64,000 nucleotides of DNA, from positions 25,494 through 89,493 of the forward strand of contig CALUVE010000004.1 in NCBI GenBank assembly GCA_944324135.1, in the 5' to 3' direction. The position numbers and the translations under genes were made by a program. The DNA comes from Candidatus Gastranaerophilales bacterium. GTDB lineage: Bacteria; Cyanobacteriota; Vampirovibrionia; Gastranaerophilales; Gastranaerophilaceae. Under the pieces are notes generated by a model that was not told where the DNA came from, did no database searches, and worked only from the letters and a program-made list of their open reading frames with translations. Positions 36,482-44,542 of the stretch are shown piece after piece (within the stretch, counting starts at the first letter, position 1; each line of letters starts with the position of its first letter).

Positions 36482-37585
36482 TTACTTTCCTTTCTTGTTA
36501 TCATCAACAATTTCAGCCTCAATAACCTTGTCATTGGAATCTTTAGCCTTAACTTTTTTAGCAGCATCTTCGGCGTCCATTTGTTTATTCACAATGACAG
36601 TTTGAGCCACCTGAACAATATTACTTGTAATAAGGTAGAGCAAAACGCCGGCAGGAATCGGGATAATTACAAAAGTAGCCAGAATCATAATCGGCATAAA
36701 AGTTCCCATAGACTTTTGTATAGCAGCCTGCGTCGGGTCACTGTTATTAGCCTGAGATTGACTCATAGACATCATAAGTTTTTGAGAAAGCCACATTGTC
36801 AAACCAAATAAGAGAATCAAGAACAACACATCGTAGTGGAATGCGTGTTTAACCTCAACAGACGGTACAGATGCAACTAGCAAACCGTCTTTACGTTCAA
36901 AAGTAACTGTTTCGGTCTCTTTAGTATTTACATCAGTTACAGCCATTTCAGCCTTTTGAATTTGATCAAGCTGGCTGAATTTCAAATCCAGATTGTCAAG
37001 ACTTACTTTAAAATCAATATTCTCGCCCGGGACAAGGTCGCCTTGAATTTCAAGAGCTTTGTTAGGCTTTGTTATTTTTACATTTTCAAGAGTTTCTGTA
37101 GGGAGAAAAACTCTGGCAGTTTTACCAAGGATGAAAGTATCATATTTGGCTGCGCCCATAGTACCGTCATTAGAAATACCTGCAGTTGCTCTCAAAGTAG
37201 TTGCCAAACTTTTTACAAACAAAAACTGCGAGTCACCGGCAATTTGAATAAACTGAGGGCTCATCAAAGCAGAGTACAAGAGAATAAATATCGGCATTTG
37301 AATCAATAGAGGCATACAGCCGCCCATTGGATTGAATTTATGTTCCTTATAAAACTCCATCATCTTTTGCTGCATAACCTGCGGATTATTTTTGTATCTA
37401 TCCTGAATAGCTTTCAGTTTAGGCTGAAGAGTCTGCATCATTCTCATAGAACGCTGCTGGGAAACATTCAGCGGCCACAGAAAAACTCTCACAACAAGGG
37501 TTAATAAAATTATAGCGACACCATAATTGCCAACAAAAGACGCAAGTGTTTTTAATGCTTCAATAGTTAAAGTTGTAAAATCCAA
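36482..37585 (-). CDS. yidC: Membrane protein insertase YidC/Oxa1/Alb3
   Basis: Inserts and folds inner-membrane proteins with or without SecYEG. 367 aa with five membrane helices. The N-terminal helix is followed by the cytoplasmic hairpin (QQRSMRMMQTLQPKLKAIQD, MEFYKEHKFNPMGGCMPLL). A periplasmic insertion of about 110 residues (roughly 135-250) lies between helices 2 and 3. C-terminal helices contain GTFMPIMILATFVIIPIPAG. There is no large P1 domain after the first helix, so the layout is closer to cyanobacterial YidC than to that of Proteobacteria. The Lys-rich tail may contact ribosomes. Confidence 0.93.
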   Translation of the reverse strand: MDFTTLTIEALKTLASFVGNYGVAIILLTLVVRVFLWPLNVSQQRSMRMMQTLQPKLKAIQDRYKNNPQVMQQKMMEFYKEHKFNPMGGCMPLLIQMPIFILLYSALMSPQFIQIAGDSQFLFVKSLATTLRATAGISNDGTMGAAKYDTFILGKTARVFLPTETLENVKITKPNKALEIQGDLVPGENIDFKVSLDNLDLKFSQLDQIQKAEMAVTDVNTKETETVTFERKDGLLVASVPSVEVKHAFHYDVLFLILLFGLTMWLSQKLMMSMSQSQANNSDPTQAAIQKSMGTFMPIMILATFVIIPIPAGVLLYLITSNIVQVAQTVIVNKQMDAEDAAKKVKAKDSNDKVIEAEIVDDNKKGK

Positions 37586-37628
37586 TTCCCTAATCCTCTC
37601 TTAATTCGGTATAGTAACTTTCAAAATA

Positions 37629-37660
37629 AAAGACCGTCATTTGTGAGGACGGTCTTTTTA
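37629..37660 (-). terminator. Intrinsic terminator after tRNA-Pro
   Basis: AAAAGACCGTC / GACGGTCTTTT perfect stem with a 9-nt loop and flanking A/T runs, 7 bp beyond the tRNA 3-prime end. It insulates yidC. Confidence 0.8.
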
Positions 37661-37666
37661 AAATGG

Positions 37667-37740
37667 TCGGGATGACACGATTCGAACGTGCGACCCCCTC
37701 GTCCCAAGCGAGGTGCGCTACCAAGCTGCGCTACATCCCG
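37667..37740 (-). tRNA. tRNA-Pro (anticodon TGG)
   Basis: Minus strand: acceptor CGGGATG/CATCCCG, D arm GCGC-AGCTTGGTA-GCGC, anticodon stem CTCGC/... with loop centred on TTGGG giving TGG, T arm GTCGCACGTTCGAATCGTGTC-like. 74 nt with discriminator A. CCA is not encoded. Reads CCN codons. Confidence 0.95.
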
Positions 37741-37749
37741 TCTGGGACA

Positions 37750-37778
37750 ATATTAGAACAAACATATCCTAGCGTCAA
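37750..37778 (-). promoter_or_regulatory. Promoter for tRNA-Pro
   Basis: Minus strand TTGACG, 17-bp spacer, TAATAT, 10 bp before the mature tRNA. Confidence 0.65.
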
Positions 37779-37807
37779 GTGTTTGTTTGTATTTTTATAT
37801 TTAAATT

Positions 37808-37945
37808 TTAATCTTCAAGCGGTTCAAAATCACTCTTTGGCGCTCCGCAGGCAGGGCAGACCCAATCTTCATCTAAATCTCTGAATGGTCTATCTTCGGC
37901 AGATTCATCATAAATCCATCCGCAAAGTTTACACATGAATTTCAT
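37808..37945 (-). CDS. Rubredoxin
   Basis: 45-aa one-iron electron-transfer protein. The two knuckles CKLCGWIYD (residues 5-13) and CPACGAPKSDF (29-39) provide the four iron ligands with standard spacing. AAGGAG lies 8 nt before the ATG. It stands alone between tRNA-Pro and the divergent thioesterase; its redox partner (rubrerythrin, flavodiiron protein or similar) is not in the window. Its presence points to anaerobic or oxidative-stress redox metabolism. Confidence 0.92.
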   Translation of the reverse strand: MKFMCKLCGWIYDESAEDRPFRDLDEDWVCPACGAPKSDFEPLED

Positions 37946-37974
37946 ATTTTCTCCTTTCTTTAATTGTGATTTTA

Positions 37975-37983
37975 TGGTAAAAT
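37975..37983 (+). promoter_or_regulatory. Extended -10 box abutting the thioesterase start
   Basis: TGG-TAAAAT ends 6 bp before the ATG, and no Shine-Dalgarno is present, suggesting a leaderless transcript. Confidence 0.5.
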
Positions 37984-37989
37984 CAACTT

Positions 37990-38412
37990 ATGATACACGA
38001 ATTTGAACAAAAAGTTTATTACGCAGACACAGATGCATACGGAGTTGTATGGCATGGAGCTTACTTGAGATGGCTGGAGATGGGAAGAGTCCTCTGGTGT
38101 GAACAAATGGGGCACAACCTTTCTGATTTGAAAGCTGCTGACATTCTCCTGCCGGTAGTTAATTTAAATGTACGCTACAAAGCATCTGCAAGACTTGATG
38201 ATGAAATCATTATTTTGACATGGATTGAAAAATTCAATAACCTGTCGGTTACATTTAAGCAGGCTATAAAATCAAAAGAAACCGGCAAAACATTTATTGA
38301 AGCTACAGTTGATGTTGTTGCCATTAATAATGACGGCAAATTATACAGAAAAATGCCGGCGGTTCTTGTTGAAGTATTTGAAAAGGCGCTAAAATGTCCG
38401 GCATCCGTTTAA
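37990..38412 (+). CDS. Hotdog-fold acyl-CoA thioesterase (YbgC/FadM type)
   Basis: 140 aa. VYYADTDAYGVVWHGAYLRWLEMGR carries the catalytic Asp and the HxxY-like segment of the 4-hydroxybenzoyl-CoA thioesterase family. LPVVNLNVRYKASARLDDEI is the conserved core strand. YbgC is linked to phospholipid metabolism and the Tol-Pal system in other bacteria; in cyanobacteria the same fold includes DHNA-CoA thioesterase. The exact substrate is unknown. It heads a run with a pseudouridine synthase (19-nt overlap) and coaE. Confidence 0.85.
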   Translation: MIHEFEQKVYYADTDAYGVVWHGAYLRWLEMGRVLWCEQMGHNLSDLKAADILLPVVNLNVRYKASARLDDEIIILTWIEKFNNLSVTFKQAIKSKETGKTFIEATVDVVAINNDGKLYRKMPAVLVEVFEKALKCPASV

Positions 38413-39125
38413 ATAAATATATAGCATCTTCAGGTTTATGTTCAAGACGCGCGGCAGATGAACTCATTGAACAGGGAAAAGTCAGCGTTAACGGCAAAAA
38501 AGTCACTGAACTGGGGTACCTTGTACAACCGCAGGATAAAGTTTTTGTCGAACAAAAATTGATTAGACCCGTAAAACACGAATACTACCGATTCTACAAA
38601 CCTGCCGGATATATTACGACCTCTGATGATGAAAAAGGCAGAAAAACAATCTATGATTTGCTGCCGGACAGTATGCTGCACCTGCGTCCGGTCGGCAGGC
38701 TCGATAAAGATTCAACAGGTCTTTTAATATTAACTAATGACGGTGACTTGATTAACGAACTTACACACCCGTCTATAAAAGTCCCGAAAGTATATCTGGT
38801 ATCGGTAGACGGCAAAGTTCATCCGCATCAGCTTGAACAGCTTGCAAACGGTGTTGAAATAGAAAAGGGTAAAATTGCCTATGCAAATATAACAGTTCTG
38901 GAAGCTGATAATAAACACACGACAATGCAAATCACTCTGTATCAGGGAATGAACCGCCAGATAAGAAAAATGTTTGAATATATCGGCTTTGAAGTAAAAA
39001 CTCTCAAACGCATACAACATGCAACAATTAATCTTGACGGACTCAAACGCGGGGAATTCAAACCAATAAAACCTCTGCAGATTAGAGAGTTGAAAAATTT
39101 TTTAAACAGGATATCAAATAAATGA
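38394..39125 (+). CDS. Pseudouridine synthase of the RsuA/RluB/RluE family
   Basis: 243 aa: N-terminal S4 RNA-binding domain (RLNKYIASSGLCSRRAADELI, GKVSVNGKKV) followed by the synthase domain. The catalytic Asp is in PVGRLDKDSTGLLILTNDG. QGMNRQIRKMFEYIGF near the C terminus is the second conserved motif. RluB (23S rRNA) is likelier than RsuA because of the S4 arrangement seen in Firmicute and cyanobacterial RluB, but this is not decisive. It overlaps both neighbours, so translation is coupled. Confidence 0.92.
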   Translation: MSGIRLNKYIASSGLCSRRAADELIEQGKVSVNGKKVTELGYLVQPQDKVFVEQKLIRPVKHEYYRFYKPAGYITTSDDEKGRKTIYDLLPDSMLHLRPVGRLDKDSTGLLILTNDGDLINELTHPSIKVPKVYLVSVDGKVHPHQLEQLANGVEIEKGKIAYANITVLEADNKHTTMQITLYQGMNRQIRKMFEYIGFEVKTLKRIQHATINLDGLKRGEFKPIKPLQIRELKNFLNRISNK

Positions 39126-39694
39126 TAAAAGTAGCAATCACAGGTAACATAGCAGCCGGAAAATCTGAAGTAGAAAGATTTTTGATGCAGCATAACTATA
39201 AAGTTGCAGATACTGACATTTTCGGGCATCAGGTACTTGAAGATTACAAAGATTTAATTGTTGAATCTTTCAGACCCTATGATATTCTGGAAAACAACGA
39301 GATTTCAAGAAAAAAACTAGGTGATATTGTTTTTGACAATCCTGTCTTGAAGAAAAAACTCGAAAGCATAGTTCACCCGATTATCAAACAAAAAATTCTT
39401 GAATTTTTTGAAAAAAATCAAAATGAAGAGTACGTCTTTGTAGGCATACCGCTTTTATATGAGGCCAACATGCAGAATTTGTTTGACAAAGTTCTGCTTG
39501 TCTATTCAAATGACCGTTCACGGCTTAAAAGGCTTATGATACGCAACCATTTAACTAAAACAGACGCTAAACTCCGCATGGATTCTCAAATGTCACAGGA
39601 CAAAAAATGCGAAATGGCTGACTATGTTGTCTATAACAATCGTTCAATAGAAAGTCTGCAAGGGCAGGTCAGAAAATTATTTTTTAAGCCTTAA
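39122..39694 (+). CDS. coaE: Dephospho-CoA kinase
   Basis: Final step of coenzyme A synthesis. The 190-aa protein has an N-terminal P-loop ITGNIAAGKSEVE (residues 6-18), in which Ala-Ala replaces the usual Gly-Ser. It also has DTDIFGHQVLE, HPIIKQKI, and VGIPLLYEANMQNLFDKVLLV. The ATGATAA overlap with the pseudouridine synthase implies coupling. Convergent with, and overlapping by 11 nt, the next gene. Confidence 0.94.
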   Translation: MIKVAITGNIAAGKSEVERFLMQHNYKVADTDIFGHQVLEDYKDLIVESFRPYDILENNEISRKKLGDIVFDNPVLKKKLESIVHPIIKQKILEFFEKNQNEEYVFVGIPLLYEANMQNLFDKVLLVYSNDRSRLKRLMIRNHLTKTDAKLRMDSQMSQDKKCEMADYVVYNNRSIESLQGQVRKLFFKP

Positions 39695-40601
39695 CAGGAA
39701 CAAAAACTCTTGCACCTTTTCTGATATTCTTAGTAATTCCGTCACTGGCAGCACGACCGTCGCCGATAGTAATTTCAACGTGACCGTCTTTATCGCTGTA
39801 ACCTGCCACCCCGCGTCCATAGACAAGTACACATCCTGCAGGCAATGACGATAAATCAAGTCCATTTGTAGATATTTCCTTGAAGTTCTTTTGTTTCAAC
39901 AGGACATCCCCGAAATCAGCAGCGCTTCCGGTACGCTTACCATTAGCAAGATGAGAACGCTCTAAGGCACGCCTTACATAAACACCGCAATTACCGCTGA
40001 AGCCTGTAGCATGAGATAAGGCTTCCTGCGCAAGCCTGCGTCCTTTATCTTCACTGTAACCGACTGATTTTAACTGAGGCAAATTAGTTTTTGTGTTGAA
40101 TTTTACCGAAGAAGTAGTATTGCGCCCTTTTATATACCTATCCGAGTCAAATCTGGTACCTGATTCTTTTTTAGTTTCAGGTTTGTAGCTAAACGGATTA
40201 AATGACTCAATTCCGGAACCACCGGCCGTGACTGCGGCAGCCTGCGCCGGCATCGCCGCAAACGGTGAGTACATATAGTTGTTGTTACTGACATAATTAA
40301 AGTTTAGAGAATTAGAAAAATTAGCCTGAGGCATAGAAAGTGACGGCATAACCATCGTGGACATAGGCATCATGCCTGAATTGAACAGAGGCTGGTTATA
40401 GGCGCCATAACCGCCATAAGAGAAATTATTATCGTAATAAGGCTGATGATAACTGAACCTACCGCCATTTGCAAGAGAAGAGCCGAGAAAACCTCCTAGA
40501 AAAGAACCCCAAAACGAATTTCCGCCGCAGCATAAACTTCCGAACGGCATATACATCGGCATTGGAGTAAAATATGAAAAGTTTGCGCAAAAACTAAACA
40601 A
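39684..40601 (-). CDS. Low-complexity protein with C-terminal NlpC/CHAP-like Cys-His domain
   Basis: 305 aa. Residues 1-130 are Met/Phe/Tyr/Gly/Asn rich without regular structure, including GGFLGSSLANGGRF. The C-terminal 125 residues form a compact domain with GNCGVYVRRALERS (Cys205) and DKDGHVEITIGDG (His274). The spacing and context match papain-like amidase folds of CHAP/NlpC type acting on peptidoglycan. The start is TTG with GAGG upstream; an internal ATG 13 codons later is an alternative. There is no classical signal peptide, so localisation is unclear. A wall-remodelling role is inferred. Confidence 0.6.
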   Translation of the reverse strand: MFSFCANFSYFTPMPMYMPFGSLCCGGNSFWGSFLGGFLGSSLANGGRFSYHQPYYDNNFSYGGYGAYNQPLFNSGMMPMSTMVMPSLSMPQANFSNSLNFNYVSNNNYMYSPFAAMPAQAAAVTAGGSGIESFNPFSYKPETKKESGTRFDSDRYIKGRNTTSSVKFNTKTNLPQLKSVGYSEDKGRRLAQEALSHATGFSGNCGVYVRRALERSHLANGKRTGSAADFGDVLLKQKNFKEISTNGLDLSSLPAGCVLVYGRGVAGYSDKDGHVEITIGDGRAASDGITKNIRKGARVFVPVKA

Positions 40602-40674
40602 TATTGTACCTCGGTAAAATTTCTCTTATATATATAAAGTAAATTTCACCGAAAAAATTGCCAGGTTCAAAAAA

Positions 40675-41013
40675 TTAATTTTTTATGATAAAAGATGCCT
40701 CGGATTTTCCCATATCAACGAGAGCCAAAGCCGTTTCAGCATCATTTTCCGCTGAAAAATCACCCTCACAGAGCGACAATTTTTCTTTAATGACTTCTTT
40801 CAGATTGGTATTTGCTTTATCAGACAGAAGATAAAATTTGTTGACATTCTTCATATAAAGCCCAATCTTGCCGCTTTGAACCGCATCAAACATCTGAGTT
40901 TTGAATTTGGATTTTGTAGAACCGTCAAAGGTCAAATCCACAACATTATAAAAATCCTTTAAATATTCAATCAGAAGATAAGGCTGAATCCATTTTTTAA
41001 TAATTATATTCAT
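40675..41013 (-). CDS. Conserved-looking protein of unknown function coupled to msbA
   Basis: 112 aa, not recognised. It starts MNIIIKKWIQPYLLIEYLKDF and is a mixed alpha/beta protein without membrane segments or cysteine motifs. Its single Cys is near the end. The ATG overlaps the msbA stop by 4 nt, indicating translational coupling and perhaps a role linked to the exporter. Codon use resembles its neighbours. Confidence 0.6.
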   Translation of the reverse strand: MNIIIKKWIQPYLLIEYLKDFYNVVDLTFDGSTKSKFKTQMFDAVQSGKIGLYMKNVNKFYLLSDKANTNLKEVIKEKLSLCEGDFSAENDAETALALVDMGKSEASFIIKN

Positions 41014-42848
41014 TCTAAAGCAGCCTCCTCTTGATGCGCAAACTGCATTTCATAAAGGTGCTTATAATTTCCGTTAGGAATATTAATCAACTGGTCATGA
41101 GTACCCAGTTCAACAAGTTCCCCCTCATTGATAACAGCGATTCTATCAGCATTTTTAATAGTTGATAATCTATGCGCAATAACAAAAACAGTTCTGTTCT
41201 GGATAAGGTTATCAAGCGCACGCTGAACAATCTCTTCGGACTTGTTATCAAGAGCAGAAGTTGCCTCATCAAGAATAACAATAGGAGCATCCTTTAGCAT
41301 AGCTCTTGCAATAGCAACCCTCTGGCGCTGACCGCCCGAGAGAGTTGTACCGCGTTCGCCGACTTCTGTATCCAAACCTTTATCGAGAGTTGAAATAAAT
41401 TCGTCGAGGTGAGCCATTCTAATAACATTTTCAAGCTGTTCTTCCGTAGCCATAGGATTACCCAGCAAAATATTATGCCTGATGGTTCCCGTAAACAGGA
41501 AATTATCCTGGAATACAAAGGATATCTGACTTCTCAAAGAATGCAAATCAAAGTTTCTGACATCAGTACCATCAAGAAGAACAGCACCGCTTTTTACGTC
41601 ATAAAACCTCGGGATAAGGTTAACTACCGTACTTTTGCCACCTCCGGAATTTCCGACAAGCGCAAGAGTTTCACCCTTTTGAACATGCAGGCTGAAATTT
41701 TTCAGTACAGGAATATCTTTTTCGTATTCAAAACATACATTACAAAAATCAATACTATTTGAAAGTCCTTTGAGAATAACAGGATTTTCCGGATTTTTGA
41801 TATGCGGGGTTAATTCAAACAATTCAAACACACGGCTCAATGCAACAAAGTTGTTTTGAACCTGAGTCAGGGTCTGCCCCAGAGTTTTAGTCGGTTTATA
41901 TAACAACAGCAATGATGTAACAAAGGAAGCAAAGCTGCCGGCAGTCATCTTACCTGTCAGGATAAGGTGGTTACCGAAAGCCATAACAATTGCGATACCA
42001 ATTGAACAAACAAAATACATAATCGGAGACATCCAGCCGACACGTTTTGTCAAAGTCATAACAAGATCAAACTGTTGATGCACTTGAGATTCAAATTTTT
42101 TATTCTGAGTATCCTGCAGATTATATGCTGCAATAATTTTGTTGCCGGAGAATGTTTCGTTAAAGTTTGTAGTCATATTACTTCCGACAACCATATTTTT
42201 ATTAGAAACAGATTTGATTTTCTTTCTGATAAGTATAACCGGCGTCATCGCAATACCCATAACAGTAACACCGATGATAGCAAGCTGCCATGAGTTATAA
42301 AGCAGCACACCGATGAGCCCGACAAGTCCAAAAGCTGTTGCTATAAAGGTTTTCAGATTATCGAGAATAGACCTTGACGCAGTATCGGGGTCTGTAAAAA
42401 ATCTTGTAAGGACAAGCCCGGAAGAATTCACATCATAGAACTGAGGATCCAACGCAGTCAATTTTTTAAACAGGTCAATTTTAAGAGCATTAGAAACTTT
42501 ATTACCTGTCCAGTCTGTGAGGTAGTTGCTGGTATATTTAAGCACCCCCTGCAAAACTGCAAAAGCAACAACAGCAAAAGGAATAAGTGCTGCAAGAAAA
42601 GCCTGCGTCGGAATTGCATGCCCTAAAAACATCCACTTATCTTCGGGAGAACCGTTAATAACCATATCCATGTATGGTTTCAGTGAAAACGCAACAACAC
42701 CATCCAACAGCCCCAAAGGGACAGCTATCAGAATATTCAGCATAACCCGGCTCCATACAGGCTTTATATACGGTGCAATTTTTCTGACAAGATACCCGTA
42801 ATTAAAAGCATTTTTAGAGACTGTATCCTTTAATTTATACTCAATCAT
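41010..42848 (-). CDS. msbA: Lipid A/LPS flippase-type ABC exporter (MsbA)
   Basis: 612-aa half-transporter that flips lipid A-core across the inner membrane. Six transmembrane helices (residues about 30-330) are followed by the ATPase domain. Visible motifs: Walker A VGNSGGGKSTVV, Q-loop SFVFQDNFLF, signature TLSGGQRQRVAIARAM, Walker B IVILDEATSALD and H-loop VIAHRLSTI. Similarity is shared with other type IV exporters, so MsbA is the best family name rather than proof. kdsB and waaA in this window supply the LPS context. GGGGAG precedes the ATG. Confidence 0.88.
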   Translation of the reverse strand: MIEYKLKDTVSKNAFNYGYLVRKIAPYIKPVWSRVMLNILIAVPLGLLDGVVAFSLKPYMDMVINGSPEDKWMFLGHAIPTQAFLAALIPFAVVAFAVLQGVLKYTSNYLTDWTGNKVSNALKIDLFKKLTALDPQFYDVNSSGLVLTRFFTDPDTASRSILDNLKTFIATAFGLVGLIGVLLYNSWQLAIIGVTVMGIAMTPVILIRKKIKSVSNKNMVVGSNMTTNFNETFSGNKIIAAYNLQDTQNKKFESQVHQQFDLVMTLTKRVGWMSPIMYFVCSIGIAIVMAFGNHLILTGKMTAGSFASFVTSLLLLYKPTKTLGQTLTQVQNNFVALSRVFELFELTPHIKNPENPVILKGLSNSIDFCNVCFEYEKDIPVLKNFSLHVQKGETLALVGNSGGGKSTVVNLIPRFYDVKSGAVLLDGTDVRNFDLHSLRSQISFVFQDNFLFTGTIRHNILLGNPMATEEQLENVIRMAHLDEFISTLDKGLDTEVGERGTTLSGGQRQRVAIARAMLKDAPIVILDEATSALDNKSEEIVQRALDNLIQNRTVFVIAHRLSTIKNADRIAVINEGELVELGTHDQLINIPNGNYKHLYEMQFAHQEEAALE

Positions 42849-42906
42849 AAATTCTCCCCTGCTAAACTTATATAAAAAATTATATTATAAAAAAGAGGAA
42901 ACTTCA

Positions 42907-42915
42907 TGATAAAAT
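42907..42915 (+). promoter_or_regulatory. Extended -10 box abutting a 48-aa gene
   Basis: TGA-TAAAAT followed by 7 bp and an ATG, the same layout as at the other putative leaderless genes. Confidence 0.4.
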
Positions 42916-42922
42916 ACAAAAT

Positions 42923-43069
42923 ATGGCAGGCGATTATAAAAAACTCTTAACAAAAAAGAAAAAGAAAACCTATTGTGACATAAAGACAATGGGAGTTGAC
43001 ATCGACAAAAACGAATATTACGAAATAAAATTATCCCAGTCAAACCATCCGGAGTCACTCGGGAAATAA
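42923..43069 (+). CDS. Small 48-aa Lys-rich protein, unknown
   Basis: Short frame starting MAGDYKKLLTKKKKKTYCDI and ending SNHPESLGK. No Shine-Dalgarno precedes it, but an extended -10 box ends 7 bp upstream, as at dnaA or mnmG. A 14-codon frame with a better ribosome binding site (GAGGAAAC) begins 18 bp upstream in another frame, so the true product is uncertain. No homologue recognised. Confidence 0.35.
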   Translation: MAGDYKKLLTKKKKKTYCDIKTMGVDIDKNEYYEIKLSQSNHPESLGK

Positions 43070-43231
43070 TAATGGATTTATAATAAATTCCTCGGAGACT
43101 ATAAAAATCCGTTATACAGTGGACTGAAGCCCGAAGAATTTTTCATATAGAGATACTTCGCTAACGCTCAGTATGACGCAATTTTGAAAAAGGTCATTGT
43201 GCTTTGCCATATAAATCGCAATAACAATTTA
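43070..43231. other. Non-coding stretch with a REP-like hairpin
   Basis: No credible frame. ATACT-tcgctaacgctc-AGTAT at 43,153-43,174 is a small hairpin within a motif (ctTCGCTaaCGCTC) reminiscent of dispersed intergenic repeats. Only one copy is seen in this window. Confidence 0.35.
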
Positions 43232-43260
43232 TTGACAACTGTCGATGTTTACAGTAGACT
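43232..43260 (+). promoter_or_regulatory. Promoter reading into the tRNA-Leu region
   Basis: TTGACA, 17-bp spacer, TAGACT. Transcription would start near 43,267 and pass through the interrupted tRNA-like copy before the intact tRNA-Leu. Confidence 0.55.
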
Positions 43261-43299
43261 AGCAAGAGTTAAAGCGGCAGCAAGATTGGAGCCGGCAAT

Positions 43300-43325
43300 T
43301 TGACAAAAGAATATGGGCATGTGGT
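43300..43325 (+). repeat. Direct repeat, first copy (5-prime part of tRNA-Leu plus flank)
   Basis: 26-bp sequence, starting TTGACAAAAGAATATGGGC, repeated exactly 200 bp downstream at 43,500. It covers 15 bp of flank and the first 11 bases of the tRNA. Confidence 0.85.
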
Positions 43326-43499
43326 ACTCTGCCGAGCGAATTTGCGGACAGACAGAACGAAGTGAGTCTGGATAGCGAACAGATTGAGTCGACTTGAGTG
43401 AAAACTCAATAGACGAAACGCTGTGAGCACGGAGCAAATTCAAGAAAGAGAACTCTTTTTAAAGAGAGAGGGGTAGACACGCTCAAGGTCGTAAGACCT
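43315..43499 (+). pseudogene. Interrupted tRNA-Leu-like copy
   Basis: GGGCATGTGGT matches the tRNA-Leu 5-prime end. GGTAGACACGCT at 43,472-43,483 then matches its D arm, but about 145 bp separate the two parts. After that an AAGGTC-gtaa-GACCTT hairpin stands where the anticodon arm should be, and no T arm or 3-prime acceptor follows. The insert has its own pairing: GAATTTGC (43,338) with GCAAATTC (43,434), and TTGAGT-GAAA-ACTCAA near 43,395. A functional tRNA is not possible from this copy. Confidence 0.55.
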
Positions 43500-43525
43500 T
43501 TGACAAAAGAATATGGGCATGTGGT
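43500..43525 (+). repeat. Direct repeat, second copy (start of intact tRNA-Leu)
   Basis: Identical to 43,300-43,325; runs into the intact tRNA gene. Confidence 0.85.
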
Positions 43526-43593
43526 GGAATGGTAGACACGCTAGTCTTAGGAACTAGTGCTAACGCGTGGGAGTTCGAGTCTCTTCATGCCCA
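43515..43593 (+). tRNA. tRNA-Leu (anticodon TAG)
   Basis: Acceptor GGGCATG/CATGCCC, D stem GTG/CAC, anticodon stem CTAGT/ACTAG with loop CTTAGGA (TAG), short class II variable arm TGC-TAAC-GCG, T arm GGGAG-TTCGAGT-CTCTT. 79 nt with discriminator A; CCA not encoded. Reads CUN codons. Confidence 0.93.
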
Positions 43594-43631
43594 TTACTTT
43601 TTCTAAATTAAAAGTAAAACAGATGCGTAAA

Positions 43632-43659
43632 TTGCATATTAATTTTATTTTGTTATAGT
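43632..43659 (+). promoter_or_regulatory. Promoter abutting the fucosyltransferase start
   Basis: TTGCAT, 16-bp spacer, TATAGT with a TG extension. The -10 box ends 7 bp before ATG 43,667, so the predicted mRNA is leaderless. Confidence 0.55.
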
Positions 43660-43666
43660 GGCGGGA

Positions 43667-44542
43667 ATGAAAATAATAAAACTAATGGGCAGGCTTGGAA
43701 ACCAGATGTTTCTGTGGGCGTTTGGAAAAGCCGTAGAGTATTACACAGGTGAAAAAGTATTTTTTGACACCTCCTGTTATGACGGAACCAATGAAGCAGT
43801 TGAACTTGATAAAATGTTCAATATAAAACTTGATACGATTTCGCAGGACGAAGTCAGGAAAATTTTTAAACCCAATAAATTCCAATCAATAGATTTTATA
43901 AATAAGCATAAAAAATTTTTTAAACTTCTCCTAAAAGACAATATAACGCGGGAAAAGCACTACAATGTCTATGAAAAATCGTTGTTAACAAAAAGCGGGA
44001 ATGTTTGTTATGAGGGATATTTTCAGTGCGAAAAATACTTTGAAGAAATCAAAGATAAAATCCGAAAAGATTTTCAATTTAAACAGCAGCCTCCTGAACT
44101 TGTAAAAATCAGACAGGAAATAGAAAACATAAAATGTCCTGTATTTATTCATATACGACGGGGAGACTATGTAACATTAGACAAAAATAACGTTGTACAC
44201 TGGCTCTGCGATATGTCGTACTACCAAAAAGCGACAAGTTTTTTCAAAAAGAAATATCCTGACTGTACATTTATTGTATTTTCTGATGATACAGAATGGG
44301 TAACGGAGAATTTAAAAATAGATTACCCGTTTAAAATATATTCAAACACACCGCAGCAAAATGACATGTATCTGATGAGTGTCTGCAAACACGGGATATG
44401 CGCAAACTCAAGCTACTCCTGGTGGGGCGCATGGCTTATAGACAATCCTGAAAAGACAATAGTCGCTCCAACCCCTTGGTTTGAATCAAATAAAAAGACA
44501 GACATCATACCCGAAAACTGGATTACCATCCCAAGATACTAA
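43667..44542 (+). CDS. Alpha-1,2-fucosyltransferase-type glycosyltransferase (GT11)
   Basis: 291 aa. MKIIKLMGRLGNQMFLWAFG is the hallmark N terminus. VFIHIRRGDYVTL holds the HxRRxD GDP-fucose motif, FIVFSDDTEWV follows, and NSSYSWWGAWL is the third conserved block. By family it transfers fucose from GDP-fucose to a terminal galactose of a surface glycan, as FutC does in Helicobacter pylori. An in-frame GTG three codons earlier is possible but sits inside the -10 box. Convergent with, and overlapping by 20 nt, the poly-C glycosyltransferase. GDP-fucose synthesis genes are not in the window. Confidence 0.88.
   Translation: MKIIKLMGRLGNQMFLWAFGKAVEYYTGEKVFFDTSCYDGTNEAVELDKMFNIKLDTISQDEVRKIFKPNKFQSIDFINKHKKFFKLLLKDNITREKHYNVYEKSLLTKSGNVCYEGYFQCEKYFEEIKDKIRKDFQFKQQPPELVKIRQEIENIKCPVFIHIRRGDYVTLDKNNVVHWLCDMSYYQKATSFFKKKYPDCTFIVFSDDTEWVTENLKIDYPFKIYSNTPQQNDMYLMSVCKHGICANSSYSWWGAWLIDNPEKTIVAPTPWFESNKKTDIIPENWITIPRY

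Noticed and set aside
37663..37884. Open frame of 73 aa starting MVGMTRFERATPSSQ on the plus strand
   Set aside because: It is the antisense of tRNA-Pro, a well-known false ORF, and overlaps the rubredoxin gene.
43315..43500. Group I intron in tRNA-Leu, as in cyanobacterial tRNA-Leu(UAA)
   Set aside because: The interruption is in the D arm, not the anticodon loop, is too short, lacks the P3/P7 core and has no 3-prime exon before the intact gene.
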